NCBI GenBank assembly: GCA_944474755.1
Contig: OX104120.1
Location: 20,616,492-20,680,491 of the forward strand
Length of the DNA stretch: 64,000 nucleotides
DNA from: Limnoperna fortunei
Taxonomy: Eukaryota > Mollusca > Bivalvia > Mytilida > Modiolidae
Direction: 5' to 3'
Shown: in pieces, positions 26,301 to 32,300 of the stretch
Position numbering within the stretch: the stretch's first letter is position 1
Layout of the letters: each line of letters starts with the position of its first letter
The notes under the pieces: model-generated
Told to the model about the DNA's origin: nothing
Database searches by the model: none
The model's input: the letters and a program-made list of their open reading frames with translations, nothing else
Made by a program: the position numbers and the translations under genes

Positions 26301-29300
26301 AGAGTGCCCAACTTCGACTGATGGCTTATCAAATTATCTACTTCATTCGAGTAATTAATACTGTAATTCAGAAAGCTTGGTTGAAATGGAATGCCACTAT
26401 CAGATAGCTCTTTAAGATTTTTTATCATTGATCCTTTAGTATACAATATGGACACATCATCACCTACTGTTAAAGCATGCTCAACAAAGTCAACTGCATG
26501 TTGCATTTTTAAAAGGGCATCTGAAACTAAACGCTGTTTTTCCGATATAATTGTTGTTTTGTTATTTATATATTTTCCTAAATGATCCACTAAAGCATCA
26601 GAATATTTTGTGAACTGTTCTATGACCTTGTCCTTAGCCTTAGTTATTTTTTCAGACTCTTCCACCATCCGGTTGTGCAGTTCTGCATGCTTATTTTTAA
26701 GAATTTCATTTGCCTGTTTGTAATTTCCCAATTTGTTTTTCAAACTAACTACAGCATTTTGTAAATTTTCTCTTTGATGTGTTATTGCCTCATTCAAAAA
26801 TTGGTACTTGTGATCTTTATGTTCTAGTAACTGACAATCACGACATGTCAACTTGTCACATGTTTCACAAAACAATTTTAGTGGTTCATGTTTGTGTATT
26901 TCACAATACATCATTTTCTGTGATGATGTGTCAGGAGAATCCTCATCTTTTTTAACCTCATCCTTTGGTGTTATTGTGTGATCTTTCGTTATTCTTACAC
27001 GTTTGTGTGCATTAACACACTCATCACACAAATATTCTCGACAGTCTATACAAAATGATGTGGCACTAACATTTTGAATCTCACACCCATTACAAACAGG
27101 AACTTCCTCTTTTTCTTCTTCATCCTCTTCAATTACAATGGGTGTTTCCACTGATACAAACATGTTATCCATGACAGATGACCTTTCAACTTTGCAGTTG
27201 CAGGCTGGACATAATATTGTACTGGGTTTTGGTTCTGAAAACACAAAAGAATCACTTTAAATAAGAATAAATCAACATTTTAAACAGTGTTTGTTGTGTT
27301 ATTTATTCTGTATAACACCTGTACGCTTAGATTGTACAACTGATTCAAGTCAGTTGGAACAACACATGTTTAACTATACTTTAATATATTTGCATTTTCA
27401 CTAGATTATCTACTTATATACAAAATTAACATCCAAGTGTACTTAGTTCCAAATAGAAATAACTAGACAAAGTCGATCTAGCGATCGCTGATACCCCCGC
27501 TTTTGTGAAAAATTTTCTAACGTTTTTCTAGGACTGTGACCTTGAAATTTGATGGATTTCCCCTAAAATCAAAAGGCTTTTTACCAACCTGATATAAAAC
27601 AATATCCCAAAGTTTCATTCAAATCGGATGCAAACTTTTTGACTTATTGTCCGGAAACAACTTTTATGTTAAAATTTCTAACGTTTTTCGTGGACTGTGA
27701 CCTTGAAATTTGACATATTTCCCCCAAAATCAATAGGCTTCTTACCAACCTGATATATGACAATATCCCAAAGTTTCATTCAAATCGGATGTAAACTTTT
27801 TGAGTTATTGTCCGAAAACAACTTTTTTGTTAAAATTTCTAACGTTTTTCGTGGACTGTGACCTTGAAATTTGACGGATTTCCCCCAAAATCGATAGGCT
27901 TCTTTCCAACCTGATATATAACAATATCCCAAAGTTTCATTCAAATCGGATGCAAACTTTTTGAGTTATTGTCCGGAAACAACTTTTATGTTAAAATTTC
28001 TAACGTTTTTCGTGGACTGTGACCTTGAAATTTGACAGATTTCCCCCAAAATCGATAGGCTTCTTACCAACCTGATATATGACAATATCCCAATGTTTCA
28101 TTCAAATCGGATGTAAACTTTTTGAGTTATTGTCCGGAAACAACTTTTTTATTAAAATTTCTAACGTTTTTCGTGGACTGTGACCTTGAAATTTGACGGA
28201 TTTCCCCCAAAATCGATAGACTTCTTTCCAACCTGATATATAACAATATCCCAAAGTTTCATTCAAATCGGATGCAAACTTTTTGAGTTATTGTCCGGAA
28301 ACAACTTTTATGTTAAAATTTCTAACATTTTTCGTGGACTGTGACCTTGAAATTTGACAGATTTCCCCCAAAATCGATAGGCTTCTTACCAACCTGATAT
28401 ATGACAATATCCCAAAGTTTCATTCAAATCGGATGTAAACTTTTTGAGTTATTGTCCGGAAACAACTTTTTTGTTAAAATTTCTAACGTTTTTCGTGGAC
28501 TGTGACCTTGAAATTTGACGGATTTCCCCCAAAATCGATAGGCTTCTTACCAACCTGATATATAACAATATCCCAAAGTTTCATTCAAATCGGATGTAAA
28601 CTTTTTGAATTATTGTCCGGAAACCACTTTTTTGTTAAAATTTCTAACGTTTTTCGTGGACTGTGACCTTGAAATTTGACGGATTTCCCCCAAAATCGAT
28701 AGGCTTCTTACCAACCTGATATATAACAATATCCCAAAGTTTCATTCAAATCGGATGTAAACTTTTTGAATTATCATCCGGAAACCAAATGTGGACGGAC
28801 GAACGGACGGACGGACATGAGGACCACTATATACCCCCGACTCTGTCGAGCGGGGGTATAAAAATTTATTTCTGTCACAATTATGTGATGATGAAACTGT
28901 ATATTTCTGTGGAAACCACCAAAAAAAAATTCTGATCAAAATATAAAAACATTAAATATCAATTCATCACACATGTGTTGTGTTAAAGATGGTCATAAAA
29001 TTCCATTAAATGATGTAGGTTGTTGCAGAAAAGAGATTAGTCCGAGAATCCTCTGCCGTCCAACACTTTTTTTTGTGTGGGACGTCAGAGAGCTTTCCAT
29101 AAGCAAAACAGCGGATTTTGTGACACAGGTCTGAGTCGGCAAATTGCATCGTATCCAGATGTTAAAAAACATTTTCGTCCAGTTTAACTATATATAATTC
29201 GCTTCTTAAGATATTTTTCTCTATGAATATAATCATCATACCTTCAATAAAGCTAATTTAAGCACTGGATTTAAGTCACATTGTTGTCACATGACTTTTT

Positions 29301-32300
29301 GTTCAAAATGAAAGCGAAAATGTCCGAATGTAAGGGTATTGATGGAAATGAGCTTAGAACTGGACTTAAATCATCTTGATAATGATTGAAGGTATGATGA
29401 TTATATTATATATGGGGGTTTATTAGTTTTCTTGGGTATCATTCGGGGTTTCTAAATTTGAACAAAATTTTATCAGACACGACACCCCCAAAATTTAATG
29501 TGATATAGCTGAAATAATTTCGCTTGTGTTGAGGGGTCTCTCATTACTCAACAAAACTTGGTGCCTAAGTGAGAGCAAACAATGTTCCTAGTTTCCCTAT
29601 ATATGCAAATAATAAAGAGTCCGTAGTCACTTGGTTATTTAAAGCAAATAGATAAGTGGCAGTGTCTGGTTTGTAGAGGTGGCTGGTTTTGTGAAGTTAA
29701 TTTACATTACTGTGAAATACTTTTTATTCGTGGGGTATCAATTTTCGTGGTTTTCGTGGAGGCCTCGGACCACGAAATTAAAAATCCAATGAAGAATAAA
29801 ACTTTAACAGATGGGAACTTGGGAACAACGATCTGAAAATGTACGAGATCGTACATTTATTTGTAAATGTAATATATGATTTTGTGATTCGATCCATTAC
29901 TAATGTTCAGCTCAAAATCCACCTTGTTTCATGTTCCAATTGTGTTTTTATTAAATGTAGATATTATTTAATTGTAAAGAGTACCAAGAAACATCGACTT
30001 CCGGTCAAGGTGGGGATATATGAGGTGTTCATTTTCGATGTTAAAAAGTAACAAATTATTATCGGAATTATGAGTTTAGTTGCTCCTTTGAACATAAATT
30101 AAAATAACAAATACAATATTTAAAAGATAAGCTGAGTGCATATCAATGACACGCTATATCAAATGGATGTTGTGATAATACCGATCGTGGCACAAATGAC
30201 ATTAAATTACACCTTTGTATTTATTGCTACTCAACACATGAAGTGACAAATGCCCTTCAGCTAGGAATGCTTCAATAGATAACAATTAGAGAATTAAATA
30301 GACTCAAAGTAGTTTTTTTGCAATTAATCAATTAATTAATACATTACCGTGTTTATAATTAGCTAGTATTGATTTCCGTGTTGTTAATTTTACATTCGTT
30401 ACCACGCGCGTAAACAACATCATGTAATGAAACTGTTTTGTCTTCTTTATATGTTGATGTTTATTATCATCACTGAAAATGATTCTGCTGTTATCATTTA
30501 TTTTGATCGCTACCTCACTTCTTGCATTTTCTGAAACCGTCAGTCCACGAATTTAAGAACCCACGAACATGTAAAATTTCACCAAACCACGAAAATTGAT
30601 ACCCACGAATTTAAGTACTTTCACAGTAACTTTAATGGGTAATGGATGGGACTTTTTAAAACGGTTGATTTGAAGGTGAAACCAGTTTTCTAAGGGTCCA
30701 GTTGAGAGAAGTTTCACTGTCTTCTTATGCACTAATGTCACAAAATTTGGAAGGGGGTGGTTTGTATGTTTTCTTTTTAATATAAAAATCCACTGCCACT
30801 GGAAATGTAAAGTTATCTGAAGATCAAATATCACAAGACTGAAATCAGACAGACACGGAATATTTTGGTTGGTGAAACATTCACATATACATTAAAAAAT
30901 CCTGGCGAGGGGGTTTACAATATAGGAATTTTGTTATTATTATGTAAAGACAACGTAAATATGCAGGGGCCGCGCTGGGCTTCGCCAATGTCGCCAATTG
31001 CGATTTTTTTTTTCATTTGGCGACAAAATATTGCGTCTGGCGATTTTTTTGGCGCCAAGGTTTTATAGTGTTGAACGATGCATGCACGTTTTAAATTTAT
31101 CGGTAATCGGCGATTGCATCATTAAAGATCCTTTGTCGGCTTCTATGGTCGTAAATACACGTATATTGTGTAGTATCCAGTGACACGTGTTATTTGGAGT
31201 TATAAAACGGAAATCGGCAATAAATGAATCAACAAAGTTGTCAGATGAAAAGCAGCTTTACCTGCATCACATTTGAGTAGACGTGTAATAAAACGATTGA
31301 TGCTCCCGCTGTTAACTAATTTATAAAAATAACAAAACAAACATATTTTTGTAATAAATTTTTTTTATAATGTAATTAATAAAATACAGGTACGAAAACT
31401 GACGTCGTTGTTGAGTGATTTCCGGACCGGATGTCCGTCTTCATTTCGTACTTAGAAAACTCGTACACATGCGTAGTTCTATTTTCAGTATTTCCGGTTT
31501 TATGTTCATTCACGGGAATAGATGTTTCTAATAAATTACTGTAAAATTTTGGTTTTCTGCCAACAAGAAATCACTCACACATCTTTTCATGATAAAAATA
31601 CAATAAGTGTACGGGCTGCTTGAGACCAAACTTTTGAAAAATTAAATAAAGAGTCCGGCAAACTTGGATTTCGCCCGACGTTAGAATATGTCACACATAA
31701 TGTTAAACAATTTCGCCATGTCGTATAGTGATCTAGTGATTTCTACGATGGCGACACTTTTACAAAACTGGCGACGGAAAATTGCAGTTGGCGATTTTTT
31801 TGGCGCCAGCTTTTTAGAAGCCAGAGCAGCCCCTGAATATGCTCCAAATATATATGAAATGGAATGTCATGTGTACTGGTTATGACCAATAGGAAAAAAG
31901 TAGAAATAGCCATTATGTAATAATAGAAATAATAAATACCTATACATTTTTTTTAATAAAGAATTTCAGTACCACAATTAAGCTGACTGCAAACCATTGG
32001 GTTGACAAGATTTGAAACAAGATGTAATATACAGATTTTAACACAGGCAAAAGAACTGGACATCTTTCCCTATGAATATGTACAATAAATATAATATGCT
32101 TCGGATTCATATGGCAACTAAGCCCATTGCCAACATGCCATGCACATTTTTACTAGCAGACAGCAAACAAGGTAGAGCTCAGCCAACAATTTTCATTGAA
32201 GTTTTTGACAAAAATAGTATTGTTTATATGGTTTTAACAGCACTTTTATTAGCTGTATCTATTTTTCAATGAAGTGGGAGCCGAGTCAGTACCAAGATCA

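Noticed and set aside
27235..27244. Upstream in-frame ATG of exon 2 as the protein start
   Set aside because: It overlaps the splice acceptor TTTTCAG; exon 1 supplies a better start and the missing RING ligands.
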